Assembly (NCBI RefSeq): GCF_000499845.2
Contig: NC_023749.2
Location: 19,597,138-19,661,137 of the forward strand
Length of the DNA: 64,000 nucleotides
Source of the DNA: Phaseolus vulgaris
Lineage: Eukaryota > Streptophyta > Magnoliopsida > Fabales > Fabaceae
Reading direction: 5' to 3'
The notes below the pieces were generated by a model. The model saw only the letters and a program-made list of their open reading frames with translations. It did no database searches and was not told the origin of the DNA. Within the stretch, counting starts at the first letter, position 1, and the number at the start of each line of letters is the position of its first letter. Both the position numbers and the translations under genes were made by a program. This document shows positions 10,307-22,011 of this stretch, piece by piece.

Positions 10307-11662
10307 CTATGTGTTGTTGTCAAGGTTCTTTAAGAAGATGTTTTGATCATCTTCATCTGTGTTGATCTTAGCTGCACCTTGTTCACATTTGTTAGTCTCA
10401 TAAAAAACAACATGAATGGATTCTTCAACAGTCATAAGCTTTTTATTATAGACCCTATAAGCATGGCTATGAAGAGAGTAGCCAAGGAAGATACCTTTAT
10501 CGGATTTAGCATCAAACTTACCTAAGTTTTCTTTGTCATTATTTAGAATATAACACTTCCAATCAAAGTCTTTCAGGTGGCTCACGTTTGGCTTTCTTCC
10601 ATTCAACAACTCATAAGGTGTTTCCTTTAGAATAGGCCGAATTAGGACACAATTCATCACATAACAAGCAGTGTTCACAACATCAGCCCAGAAGCATTTT
10701 GGTAGGGCAGAATCATTTTGAATGGTTCTTGCAAGCTCTTCTAGAGACCTGTTCTCTCTCTCCACCACTCCATTTTGTTGAGGGGTTCTTGGTGCAGAGA
10801 AGTTATGAGAGATTCCTAGCTTGTTGCAGAAGATGATGAACTTTTCATTCTGAAATTCCCTTCCATGATCACTTCTAATAGCTCCTATGTTACTGTAGCA
10901 TGTGTTCTGAAGTTTCCTTGTAAGCTTCTTAAATTCTGGATATGCTTCCTTCTTTGAGTGTAGGAAAAGAGTCCAAGTGTACCTGGAAAAATCATCTACA
11001 ACCACAAGAGCATACAGATTTCCTCCAAGACTCATAGTCCTAGAAGGACCAAAAATATCCATGTGCAAAAGCTCAAGGGGTTTTGAAGTTGAAACACAGT
11101 TTTTCAGATTAAAAGATTTTCTAGTTTGTTTCCCCTTTTGACATGCTTCACACACGTGTTCTTTTTCGAATTTGAGTTTGGGTAAGCCATGGACAAATTC
11201 ATTTGAAACAACTTTATTTAAATGATTCATGTGAATATGAGCAATTCTTCTATGCCAAAGCCATGACTCCTCATGTTTTGATAGAAGACAATCTATTGAT
11301 GTAGGACTAGATATGTCAAGCAAATAAATGTTGTTAGACCTCTTACCAATGAGCAGAACATCCTTTGAATTAGGCAAGCGAATCTCACATGAATTAGTCC
11401 TAAAAGTGACTTGGTAACGTTTGTCACATAGCTGATTAATGTTAAGCAAGTTGTGCTTCAAACCTTCAACATAAAGCACATCATGAATAAGCAAGCTATT
11501 TTCATTACCTGTAGTACCTTTGGCAAGGATTTTTCCCTTGTTGTCACCATAGGTTACATGCCCATCTTGTTTGAGGGAGATGCTGATGAACTTGGATGCA
11601 TCACCAGTCATATGTTTAGAACAACCACTATCTAGATACCATAGGTGTTGTTTTCTCCTCAA
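10307..11662 (-). pseudogene. copia protease end, GAG-pre-integrase and integrase
   Basis: The frame opens with the protease active site WYLDSGCSKHMTGD near its N terminus. It continues with a pre-integrase HHCC zinc-binding region (WLWHRRIAHIHMNHL ... CEACQKGKQTR), then the integrase core with catalytic acidic residues in LLHMDIFGPS, RSDHGREF and PQQNGVVERENRSL. It ends at a stop after NLDNNT, where an intact element would read on into RT. Frame loss relative to gag occurs between 11663 and 11774. Confidence 0.85.
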
Positions 11663-11774
11663 ACAATCCTACAAAAGAAACAAAATCAAGTTGCTAGATT
11701 TGGTCCCCTTACGAATTTGGGTCCATGAGTGTTAATGTGTTTCCAAGGAACATTAGGATCCTTAGGAACCCATT

Positions 11775-12758
11775 TCAGAATACCCTTAGGAACAGAAAAC
11801 CTTCGATCCTGCAAAACCTAACAGAATGTCCCTTTTTCATGCAGTAGAAACAACAAACAACCAGTTGTTTCGACTTTTTAACCGATTGTTTTTTGGTGAA
11901 AGTTGAAAAAGGTTTTGTACATCCACTTTGTTTGCTTTGGGGGTTAAAACCCAAGCCAGATTTTCCAAAAACACATGTTTGGGATGCCAACACATCTTCC
12001 AAGTTTGATTTTCCTTTTGAAATAATATCAATTGTTTTCGCAAGATATAAAACTTTCTCTTGAAGGGACTCACTGTTTTTGCAGAAACTTGAGTCACATT
12101 TGCAAGAGGGATTTTCACAAATCAATTCAGAATTTTCTAAATCAGCTTTTGATTGATTCAAATCATTTTCCAGAACTGTGATTCTAATTTTCAACTTGTT
12201 GTTTTCACATTTCAATCGGTTATTTGAAAAAGTTAATCTCTTAGCTTCTTCATGGATTTCTTGGAAAGCATTAAGTAATTGAAAATAACTTTAACATTTA
12301 CTAGAAGAGGTTGTACATACTTGACTTGATTCTGATTCTCTCTTGGTCATTAAGCAGACATCCAACTTGTTTTTAGAAGAGATTGAATCAGCATAAGATT
12401 CTTCTTTATCCATTAAGTCACTCCTTGGTTACTTGTGCCATTTCTCAAGTGTATCCCACATTTCCTTAGCTGAAGTGCATTATGAAATCTTGAGCAATTC
12501 ATCGGAATCTAAAGCAAAAACAATAATATGTTGTGCCATACAATCATTATGTTTTTTAGATGATGCATAATCAATTTCAGGCATATTCATATAGGTATTA
12601 TTTGAAATAACATTTCAAATGTTCTTATCTAAGGATTGAATAAAGAACTTCATTCTTATACACCCAATTGGATAATTTTGACCACAAAACAGAGGTGGTT
12701 TATTCAAAGAAGCACCTTCCCCAAAAAGCCTTTTATCAGCTATCAAAAAGATTTTCAT
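11775..12758 (-). pseudogene. copia gag remnant
   Basis: The N-terminal part (about 12758-12216) reads as MKIFLIADKRLFGEGASL, NYPIGCIRMKFFIQSLD and EMWDTLEKWHK with stops in between, typical of copia gag. The open C-terminal part (12215-11775) has a zinc knuckle CCFYCMKKGHSVRFC. It is decayed by several stops. Confidence 0.75.
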
Positions 12759-12811
12759 AAAACAGAAAAAAAACTTGAGTAACTTTCAAGAACCTAGCTC
12801 TTGATGCCAAT

Positions 12812-13892
12812 TGTTAGAATTGATGGCTTAAACAAGTGGGGGGTGAATTGTTTGTAAAAGATTTTCACAATTACTTTACTTTAGAATGAATCTTTAACAA
12901 TCAACTCGATGAGCAATTCAGAAAGTCAATCAAATAGTCTAACAAAAACATATATCAAAATTTCAATCGGTTAAAATACGATTTAATCGGTTGTTTATGG
13001 CAGCGAAAATATCAAACAGTTAGGAGTTGAGAGAGAGAGAGATATACACACAATGTTTATACTAGTTCACTCAATCCCTTTGCTACATCCAGTCCTCAAT
13101 CAAACCACTGAGTATTCCACTATGTAACAAAACAAGATTACAAACACCCACAAAGAGGTGATCCTAAAACCACAAGACCTACTCACCCTCTTTGCACACA
13201 ACACACACCTCAAGCCAGAATCACATTGACTTTACAGGATTTTACAAACACGTTTACAGAATGTAATATGAACAATTACAAGAAACTAATAAAGGGTAGA
13301 AAACACCTGGAATAACAGTAAACCAGAAGCCTTATGATCAGTTCTTGAATCATAGCAAAGCTCAAAAGCAATCTTGCTAAGCTTGAAAAAATCCTTTTCA
13401 CAAACAGTTTGTAATCTCTTTTTTTAATCTTAAATCAGAGTGTAAAACTTCTATATTTCTCACATATGAAACATTGGAAAGAAGGCTACATTTATAACCT
13501 TTGAAAAGCTACCGTTTAAGGCAGATTTGAACAACTGAATCAGTTAAAACAGGTTTTCAAAATACTATTATGAAAACTCACTTTTAATCGTTTGAAACCA
13601 GGATATAACCGGTTGAATGGTTTCAGCAGTTACACAACTGATTCAAAAAACAATTTCAAAACCCCTTTCCCAGCTAAGTGACAAACAACCGATTATCTTT
13701 AAACTTTAATCGGTTGTTTTTTCCTTTGCATGGAAAAAACACTTAGTTCAAAATAGATTGAAACAAGCTTTCTGTAGGAATCAAGACTGATCTTACAAAG
13801 ATTCTAAACCCCATAACTAACCCAAACCTAAAACACATTATAGCTTCAGGTTCCATGAGGAATTGATACATCAAAGCTTCCCATCTTCAACA
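12812..13892 (-). repeat. 5' LTR of the copia element (minus strand)
   Basis: On the plus strand it starts TGTTAGAATTGATGG and ends CATCTTCAACA, an imperfect TGTT...AACA inverted end. The PBS-like sequence (minus strand ATTGGCATCAAGAGC) abuts the inner end at about 12811. A TATA-like box lies on the minus strand at about 13490-13496. The outer boundary is inferred from end sequence only, because the second LTR is outside the window. It contains several AATCGGTT/AACCGGTT motifs. Confidence 0.65.
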
Positions 13893-15312
13893 ATTTCAAC
13901 CAAACTTTCCTTCCCCAGATGATACACAAACTTGAAATCTTACTCCCTTAATAACTTCACCAATCTCTTTTGTTTCGTGTCTAGTCTCTTATGACCAAAC
14001 AATTACTTAATATTCTTACAACTTTGAATGTAACTAATCAACCTCCTGTAACAATTAATTAAATCCACATAACTTTTTGTTTCCATGCTAGCCATGTAAT
14101 GACATCATTACTCGCTCTTACCGGTCATATTTAGATCTATAGGTTGTCTAATACGCATCTTCACTTTTTACTTAAAAATTTGGATACCCGAATCTCATGT
14201 CTACATGGAAAACATTTACGCTTCATGCAACTTGATCCATCATACTATAATCCCTTAACAATCTCGTTTATCTTTCAAAAATCCACACATAATCTAGATT
14301 CCTCATCCTTCTTCTTCACCAACAATATTGATATTCCTCATGGTAGCATACTCGACCCAACAATCTATTTTCTCCAATTTAATTTTCCATCTTTACTACT
14401 CAGATGAAGTCATTTTATAACGTGTCATTAACGTCAACCCTGCTCAAGCGCCAGACCAAAGAAAATTCCACTTTAATCTTTGAAGATAACCTTAACACTT
14501 ACTCTAGAAAACTGTGTATAAAACTCCACTTTGTTGAAGTACTACTTGTCTAACCTGTATTATTTATCTTTCTTTGAAGTCGGATTATGAAACAAGTTAC
14601 TCTAATTTGTGACTCGTTCCATACTTGTTATGCAATTGCTCATTCCATATTATTCCAACTTGAAGATGTTGCATTTTTATTCATCACAATTAAAAAGAAA
14701 GTGATCGACATAAAGTCAATTCATCCCCAAATATTATATCTAGATCCTTCAAAGACAAATGTCTTAAACTCACTTAGAATTTGAGTCCATCGGTAATAAC
14801 AACCACCTACTGTGTATGTATATATATATATATATATATATAAACTACTACACTAAAACAAATGTTGGTGTAAAACTGTTACCTAAAAAGATTGCTTTAA
14901 AACTTGCAATCAAACACTTAGAATAATTAAATTTATTTCCCTAACGTGTATTCAATATCAACTTTACATAATATAGAAATAATCATCCCAAAACATATAC
15001 AAAAAATAAAATAAAATATACTTATACTTTTAGAATTAAGATAGAAAATCATCTTGATTTAGTTATGAGTGTGCACCCTCACCACTTTATCAAGATTCTT
15101 TTCATTCTTAATACTTTCATCTTTATTCATAACAACCAGTTTTGACTCAAACATAAAAAGATTTCAAAACAACAACTTTGTTAAACATCCTATTAGAAAC
15201 TTTTAACTAAGTCTTAAAGTTAGACTTAAAGAAAAATCTACACGCAGGAGAAACACAATAAACCCATTACCCTCAAGTCATCCTAAGGATGAACCGCTCT
15301 GATACCATTAAA
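13893..15312 (-). mobile_element. Decayed gypsy element interior, minus strand
   Basis: On the minus strand, 14337-14278 reads GISILLVKKKDEESRLCVDF, matching the first reverse-transcriptase block of Ty3/gypsy elements (consensus of the type GAPVLLVKKKDGSxRLCVDY, from memory). Stops on both sides show heavy decay. A primer-binding site and LTR lie at its right edge (15296-15307, 15313-16336), consistent with a minus-strand element. A (TA)n run lies at 14818-14842. The rest of the stretch shows nothing recognisable. Confidence 0.6.
15296..15307 (-). promoter_or_regulatory. Primer-binding site of the decayed gypsy element
   Basis: On the minus strand TGGTATCAGAGC, the canonical initiator-Met complement, lies five bases inside the LTR end GGGGTGTTACA. 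Confidence 0.75.
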
Positions 15313-16336
15313 TGTAACACCCCAGAAAATACATCTAACTATTACAATACAAGTTCTATCGATTTCTATTACAAGATTATGACTTATAGAAATACAAATA
15401 TTAATAATATAAGATTTCAAATTACATCCCAAAGCCCTCCAGACCCTCCTACACCTGTATGATCATCTACTCTTGTACGTAGTACAGTCATTGCAGTTTA
15501 CAACACAACAAGAAAAGCAAAGGTAAGCTAATAAAAAGAAATTCCATAACATATTTAATTTAGGAAAAAAGAACTTATCAAACTAATCATTTATAAACAT
15601 TTCTTTAAATGTTGTCAGATAAAATTTCAATACCAATTCCATCATTCATATAGACCACACATGAATCTATTTTCAATCATAATTATTGGATTTCATTTCA
15701 ATCCCATCATCTTCCGGAAGACTAATTAAGTATGCCCCTACCAGTGACTAACACCTGATCCAAAGATTACCAGCGAATCCAATAGAAAGGGTTAGGGTAA
15801 GTTCAAACATCCAATATCGAGTGTCTACAGCGGGACCCGGTGTGTATGAACTCCCTCTCAACTTCTCACCACCTGATATCTTAGTCTACATGACTTAGAT
15901 CATCAGTGAAACCAGAGGATCTCCGTTAAACATAGGCTTTTCATACTTAATTTACCATCAAACAACAACTCATACACTATCCCAAATGTATGACATCAAT
16001 TTCATACAATTTACATCATTCATATATAATACATATAATTCAATCACATAACATTTAAAAATTCATATCATTCAAGAACGTTTACAATATCAAAAACAAT
16101 ATTGAAAATTCATACCTGATCTGTCCAAAATACATAACTTTTTAACAACCTTGTAAATTCAAATTTGAACACAACATTTCTGCATTTTTATACTAATTCA
16201 CATCATCCAAAAAAATAATATAAAAGATTCCTTGAACTATAATTTTATTTGCACCATGTTTCCATTTACATGTATTTAAATGTCATTCCACTGTGGTTCA
16301 CACCTAAGGGCCACGTAGAGCAAGAAATGTGTGACA
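15313..16336 (-). repeat. LTR of the decayed gypsy element
   Basis: In sense orientation it begins TGTCACACATTTC and ends GGGGTGTTACA, giving near-perfect inverted ends TGTCACAC/GTGTTACA. The inner edge abuts the PBS. The outer edge has no visible target duplication, because the other end is not identified. Confidence 0.6.
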
Positions 16337-18490
16337 TTGACATTTAAGTGTTGATGTGGACTTTTAAAAGTCTCACTAACGAAAGAGCTTTATATATATG
16401 ATAGAAAACAAATTAGTAGACTTATTTACATGAAAAAAAATTAAAGACCTCTAAGCCTCAATCTTTTAAGTATCAAAATTTGGTATTTTCTCAAAGTTTA
16501 AGGAGTTGGAAGATAAGTAAAGAAGGTAAATGAGAGTCTATTTATTTAATTTTTTATGGATATTTTCATTCTATTTTGTAGGTCTTATGTGAAGAAGACA
16601 ATGAACGTAAGCTAAATGAATTTTCTAGTTATTTGCTCATTTTCTTTGGGTAATAGTTATCGCACTATCCCTACATGTCTTAATCACATGGTACCTATCA
16701 CTATAAATAGGTGGTCACCCCCTCTTGTAAATCACAACATATTTTGAGTCAAGAAACTCTGCTTGAGTGAATCTTCGAGTGTCTATAATTTTCTTTGAAT
16801 CTTATCTTGGCAAGATGCTTCAAGTGGGGACTCTCTTCATCACTTATCTTGGAATCCTCCTCCAAGTCGTGTGAGATCCTCCATTCCTCCACCTCCATGG
16901 ATGTCTTCAACCATCTAAGTTTTCCATTCTTCTTCTCTAATTCCATGTTTTCCATTTTCTCCAATTCTACTTTATTTTGAGTTCTTTTTCTTTCAAACTC
17001 ATAATGTCTTTGTGTGAGTTTTTTTCTTTTGCTCTTTGAAGATAACTTTCACACTTACTTCCATTTAGTTAAGTTCGTGTCCAGTGACAATCCTCACTGA
17101 GTCATCACCATAATTATTAATCCAATTCCTAATCCAAGTGAAATGTATAAAAATATGTGTAATTCTCAAATCAACTTGTATCATGTGGTATTCAGAGCAT
17201 GGTTTATTTTGAGCACTTTCAATTCCGTTTTTACATTCCTTGTCATTTCATTTTTCTTTTTACAATTCCTTGTCATTTCAATTTCGTTTTACATTCCTTG
17301 TCATTTTCAATTATGTTTTTATAGTCATTTGCAATTTAAATTCTGCTTTGAATTCCTTTGTCATTTAAATTTCCATAGCCATCTTTACTTAAGTCTTATG
17401 TTCTTAGTGTTCTATGATTGTTTTCTTTCAACTTATTTGATTTTAATTATGAAGAATTAAAAACAAATTAGAAGTTGTCTTAGTAGTGGTTGATTTAATT
17501 CCAAACATAAAATGAATCTAAATCCAAATTTAATTTTAGAATTTGAAAAGTGGAATAAAAATATGCATGAAAAGAATATGAAAAATTTGAATCAATAGAA
17601 AGAAAGAAAATTATATGCATTGTCATTTCAAAATCAATTTCCTAAAAGGATTCTATATGTGTGGCGAATTGTGGTTATATTTTGGGGAGTTTTATCCTTC
17701 ACACTTTGATAATTTATAAAAAAAAAGAGAAAAAACTTCATAGTTAAAACCTAAGTAAGTTTTCTTGGTTTAAAAATGCTTTGTTGTTGGTCTACATTTA
17801 ATTCCTATTTTGGTTTAGCTTTCTTGAATAAGTAATTTTCTTGTTTGTCTTAAAAAAAATTCTTAGTTTTGTGTGGAGGATTTTCTTGGCTTTCAATTAA
17901 GTGATTTGATAAGAGTTTTGACATCTTTCATTTGAAGACTTTCTCTACACGTTCAAGACTCTTTGGAATTTATATAATTTTTTAGTGAAGAGTAAACTTA
18001 CCTTATCTTTTATTCTTTTTACTAAAATAGTCGAGTGTTATAATAGAGAGAGTGTGTTTTAATTTTTTCCATATTTGTGTGATAATTTGGGTTGATTCAT
18101 TTTGTGCAAACATGTCTCACACTTCATCCCGAGATTCTTCAAAACCACCATCTCCTCACAAGGCCAATCTAATGATGGAGCTTGAAGAAACTATGAGAGA
18201 TTTGACTAAAAAAGAAGAGAGCATGAGGCACATGGTGGAGAGATTGCAACGACTAGAGGACTCCCAAGAAAGACAAAATCATGGAAGAAGATGGGAGCCT
18301 AGAAGAGCAAGATATCACATGCGTTAGGGAGCCAAGAGGAAGAAGATGAAGATGGGAGAATGCAACATTATAGAGAAAGGTGATATCATCAACATCACAA
18401 GAGCCAAATGGCTAATGTTAAATTGTCTTCTTTTGATGAAAATAGTGATCCTAATGTGTACATAGGATGAGAAGTTAAAGGGGAAATAGT
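16337..18490 (+). mobile_element. Gypsy remnant, plus strand (LTR end, PBS, leader, start of gag)
   Basis: A TATA box (TATAAATA, 16702-16709) is followed by a PBS-like site TGGTATTCAGAGC (17186-17198, one inserted T) with the same TG spacer as in the palindromic element. An AT-rich leader of about 0.9 kb follows, then a gag start at 18112. The LTR's left edge is not resolved. The gag wording is close to that of the palindromic element, so the two belong to related families. Confidence 0.6.
18112..18490 (+). pseudogene. gag N-terminus remnant
   Basis: MSHTSSRDSSKPPSP is followed by a short coiled coil (ELEETMRDLTKKEESMRHMV). After a stop at 18325 another frame reads KLSSFDENSDPNVYIG, matching KLPCFNGSSDPNVYLDW of the gag at 2647-4140; the Trp codon has become TGA. 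Sequence similarity ends near 18490. A 17-base direct repeat (AATAGTGATCCTAATGT) lies at about 18444 and 18486, at the breakpoint. Confidence 0.65.
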
Positions 18491-18603
18491 GATCCTAATG
18501 TTAAATGTACTTTTTGGTTCATAGTGTAGTTTTTCTGGGATTTAAAAATTATATTCTACTTTTAAGCAAGAAATTTAAATCCTACTCTAGGTTATACCAC
18601 TAG

Positions 18604-18732
18604 GTTATGATTCCTTCAAACATGTATACAAAAATGTCTTTGTCATCAGTAGCAGAGTCTAAATCTTCTTGGACTCTTCTAGCCATTGCTCTAGTGGTTG
18701 GTCTTGAGTTGATGACTTTGTCATCCAATTGG
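18604..18732 (-). pseudogene. Gypsy pol C-terminal tail remnant
   Basis: The minus-strand frame reads SQLDDKVINSRPTTRAMARR and then VQEDLDSATDDKD. The RPTTRAxAxRxQEDL wording is typical of the tail after integrase in gypsy polyproteins of legumes (from memory). It lies only about 110 bp from the plus-strand gag remnant and points the other way. Confidence 0.5.
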
Positions 18733-18832
18733 GAGGTTCAACAATGGTTTAATCCCATCAGACTTTGTTGGTACAAACTAAAATCCTTACTCTTGAATTC
18801 TTTATCATTATATGCATAATAAAATGAAAATG

Positions 18833-19564
18833 TTTGTGGTAGTGGATATGATCCTCTAACTTCTAAAATAGATGTAAATAACTATTCTCACCTAAAAACT
18901 TATAATATATTTTCATTCTCCTTTGCACATCTTAAACACTAACTATAATTTTCTTTCTTTGTCATATGTTACATTAGTCAATGCTATCATTATTAAATCA
19001 ACTAGACAAAATCAGGGAATACCAAAAACAAATACACGACATGGTTGGAGAAAACACAACAACAATGATATCAAAAAGCATATACATCTTGCGCAAAGGA
19101 AGCAATGACATTACCAATAATTACTTTTCATTACCATTTAGGCGACTACAATATAATATTTCAACTTACACAAATTTCCTGGCTTCACAAGCTTCACAAT
19201 TCTTTTAAGTATAAGTGAACCATGTACCCAAATGAGCAATTTAGTTTACACTTGTATTATTATAAATAAAAAAATGAATCGAATGTAGGAACTTTATGGA
19301 CTTAAAACTAGAAGGATTGGAGTATTTGGTTTGCCAAGCTTAAGGTGTGTGCCCTCTCAAAGAACACTCAAAGAGGTAGTAGTAGAGCATGTTAAGATCT
19401 TGAAAACCAAGTTGCAATGCTCTTTTAACAACAAGCTTTCATCCCAAATTGGGAAACTTCTTCCAGGTGATAGACTAGTCTACCTTGATATTTACAACCG
19501 TTTATTGGATATGATTCAAAATCCCACTAAGCATGGTAATCAAACACATTCACCATACTATATA
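18833..19564 (+). pseudogene. GDSL esterase/lipase gene fragment
   Basis: Three exon-like blocks line up with a plant GDSL lipase. 18833-18873 reads GSGYDPLTSKI. 18973-19205 follows an acceptor ACATTAG and includes SLLNQLDKIREYQKQ and ILRKGSND (the GxND block III). 19289-19564 follows an acceptor ATGTAG and reads ELYGLKTRRIGVFGLPSLRC, CVPSQRT and VYLDIYNRLLDMIQNPTKHG. The N-terminal GDS(L) block and the C-terminal catalytic Asp/His region are absent, and a TAA closes the second block. A full gene encodes about 350-370 residues; roughly 180 are represented. The family is involved in lipid and ester hydrolysis; this fragment cannot be active. Confidence 0.85.
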
Positions 19565-19820
19565 TTAGTAACATATATACACCAAATGTTTGATGGCAAT
19601 GATTCAACTTTGACATCACATTTAAAGTTCTATTATATAAAAAAAATGAGTAAACAACTATTTTATTGTCTTACAGTGAATGTGAGAGAAAAATTAATTA
19701 AAATTTGTGAGTGATGTGATGATTGTGAAGATATTATAGAAATATAACATTTAATATTATAGAAATATAAATATAATATTTTGGATAAATACAAATTGAT
19801 ATATTTTAATTCTGAAGTTA

Positions 19821-19825
19821 TATTT
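19821..19825. repeat. Target-site duplication TATTT, left of the solo LTR
   Basis: It matches TATTT at 20707-20711 exactly. Confidence 0.85.
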
Positions 19826-20706
19826 TGTATCGCCCTGGTAGTCGGGAGTAATGACGTGGCGTCGAGCTATTATATAGGCGTGTTGGACGGGACACCTGGT
19901 TAGCAGAAGGGAAGGAGGTCGGGGGGATTGCGTAGTCGCCAGTTATTAAGTTGGCGTGCTCCGATCTCCACCATACCTAAAACCGACGGTCACCGAGTTG
20001 AAGATGAAGTCGCCAGATGTGAATCCAGGCGACCAAGTGATTAGAGATCGCCGAAATAAGGACATCGCCGAAGATGAAGGCAGATGGTCATTTCCCAGTT
20101 GGCCAGAGGATGAGCTTGGGAGAAAGCCCACTTACACTGTGAAGCAGTTAGGGCAGATCATGAAGGCGGCCGGCGAGACCACAGGGAAGGTGTGTACGAA
20201 GGCACCCGAACTCGCCATCCAGAAGAGATCGCGCTCCAAGGCATCTATGCACTGAGTATACCGTGCATAAGTAACTTAGCCAAAGAAGAGTCAGAAGTAG
20301 CGCCCAAGTCAAGGATGCTCCAGATGATGGCACGTGTACAGCTGGATGCGAGCCACGTGTCCAGATGTGTAACTGCCAGGAGAGAGAAAGTGCCCAGGTA
20401 TATAAGAGTTCTCAACGAACTTCTGAGGTACGCACGTTCAGATTGTTTCTTTACGCTTGCGAGTCTTGAGTACACTGAGAGAGAACTGGTCACGATTCCT
20501 TAGAGTTCTTGAGTCTTACTCTTGAAGTAATTGGTGGTTCAGTCACTGACTTGGGCGTTGGAGTGCGATCGGCCGCAGCGGCGCCGTTTCGTCTTTTGCA
20601 GGTTCTTGAGGTGGATCGCGGTGAAGGACGGAGGCAAACACGGCGCATACGTCGATCCAAGTTTGACGAGGCAAAGCTCCAGCGTTTTGGTCAACAGGCA
20701 GGATCA
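19826..20706 (+). repeat. Solo LTR of the Tat family
   Basis: It starts TGTATCGCCCTGG and ends GGCAGGATCA, with no adjacent PBS or polypurine tract and with a 5-bp duplication TATTT on both sides. It is therefore the remnant of an insertion whose interior was lost by LTR-LTR recombination. It holds the same CACGTG pair (20331-20336, 20354-20359) and TATA box (20399-20406) as the other copies. It is 881 bp long. Confidence 0.92.
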
Positions 20707-20711
20707 TATTT
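20707..20711. repeat. Target-site duplication TATTT, right of the solo LTR
   Basis: Partner of 19821-19825. Confidence 0.85.
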
Positions 20712-21570
20712 GAACTCCAATTAGAATTGAGGTAAATGAGTAAATATTTGTTCTTTAACAATGTTGTCACTATAAGATTTTTTTTTATAAGTTAATATAA
20801 CCAATAATAGATTTAATTAACATAAGTTTTTTTTATCTTAAGTAGCAAGATTTATTCTAAAATCTCATTAGTAAAATAATGAAGTTTTTTAAATCTTAGT
20901 TAAGTTTCAAATATTTATTCTAAAATTTAAGTAAAATAATGAAAGTTTTTTTAACCTTAATTAAATTAAATTTCAAAGGTTTTCTTTATGAGGTTGAAAG
21001 AGTTATTCTAAAATCTCTCATCATTACAACAGTGAAGATTTTTTTAACTTATGTTTTAAAGGTTATTGTAAAACATCATTACATATTTTAAATTTTTTCA
21101 AATCTTAATAAATAAATAAAATAATTCTTTTTTTATAAATAAATAATTAAAAATATAATTTTAATATATTTATTAACTAAATTCTTTAAAGTTTTTGAAA
21201 GTGTAAGTTTAAACATGTAAGACATTTTAAAAATATTCTTAATCTTAAATATTTATTTAATCAAAACTAATTAATTTTTTTTGTTTATTTTATATGAATA
21301 TTTTTATTAAAAATTATCATAAACTATAAATATTATTATTTTTTAAATATACTTTGTTATTTTTATTAATTAAGTCTACTTAAAATAAAAAATTTAAACT
21401 TAAATTATTAAAAAAATGATTTTAACCAGGCTATCTAACAAATATTAATATAAGCTCAACAATGAATTAAATTAATGAAAGTTTTTCTAACCTACCTCCA
21501 TTAAGTTATAAAGTTATAAAAAATTATTTTTAAATCTGAGAAAAATAATTTAAATTTACTTCAAATTTTG
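20712..21570. other. AT-rich stretch without recognised features
   Basis: About 0.86 kb of very AT-rich sequence with loosely repeated AAGTTTTTTTAA-like tracts. There is no open frame of interest on either strand. Confidence 0.6.
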
Positions 21571-21957
21571 TTTGACGTTTAATTTCTCCAAAATTTGTTT
21601 GACGTTTTATTTCTCCAAAATTTTTATCAGTTTACTCTTCTCTTTGGCGTTAATCATTTCCCTCTTCTCTTCCCCCTTCCCTCCTTCTCCGGTTCCACAC
21701 TTCGCTACTCTCTTCTATCGCGCTGCACCGTTCCGCAATGCAGACGATAAGGAGAGTGACGATATCTAACGATGACGGAAAAGGATCGGCGAAGATGACG
21801 GAGACTTCCACTGGCTTCGGTCGCCGGATTACGGTTCCGACGGTGTTTCCGGTGGTAGTGCTGCTCGGGATCAACTCATTCCTTCAAATTAATTGTCAAC
21901 ATTTCCCTTTATATAAACTTTTGATAGAATTTGTGCTGAATGTTTTATATATTATAG
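21571..21957 (+). other. GC-richer, exon-like block of unknown origin
   Basis: A pyrimidine-rich leader (21640-21700) is followed by a 79-codon open frame at 21738-21977. Its first half has gene-like composition (MQTIRRVTISNDDGKGSA, TETSTGFGRR), in contrast to the AT-rich surroundings. The frame then runs into intron-like AT-rich DNA with an acceptor TATTATAG at 21957. I do not recognise the protein. It may be another captured 5' exon. Confidence 0.35.
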
Positions 21958-22011
21958 GTTTATGTTGTGGCTTCTGAAGACATGGATTCCTTAACATTTG
22001 GAGCTCGCTTC
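21958..22011 (+). pseudogene. FEN1-like flap endonuclease exon fragment
   Basis: After the acceptor TATTATAG the sequence reads VYVVASEDMDSLTFGARF. This matches the conserved XPG/FEN1 internal block (VASEDMDSLTFGAP, including the acidic residues that bind metal), recognised from memory. Only about 18 codons are present, and the bases after the copia insertion (24747 on) do not continue the family. FEN1 trims 5' flaps in DNA replication; this scrap is not functional. Confidence 0.65.
22007..22011. repeat. Target-site duplication GCTTC, left of the copia element
   Basis: Matches 24742-24746. Confidence 0.9.

Larger units (their letters stand above)
9574..13892 (-). mobile_element. Ty1/copia element, Sirevirus-like, minus strand, 3' part outside the window
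   Basis: Read on the minus strand the order is 5' LTR (13892-12812), PBS-like site (about 12811-12795), gag (12758-11775), protease-integrase (11662-10307) and reverse transcriptase (10203-9574). Integrase before reverse transcriptase is the copia order. Tat copy 1 cuts the RT at 9574. The coding parts carry stops and frameshifts, so the copy is dead. The wording of the zinc knuckle and RT region resembles Sireviruses; that lineage call is from memory. Confidence 0.85.

Noticed and set aside
19331..19714. 127-codon frame as a small functional gene
   Set aside because: It starts inside a GDSL lipase exon (the match begins at 19289) and lacks catalytic blocks at both ends, so it is a fragment.
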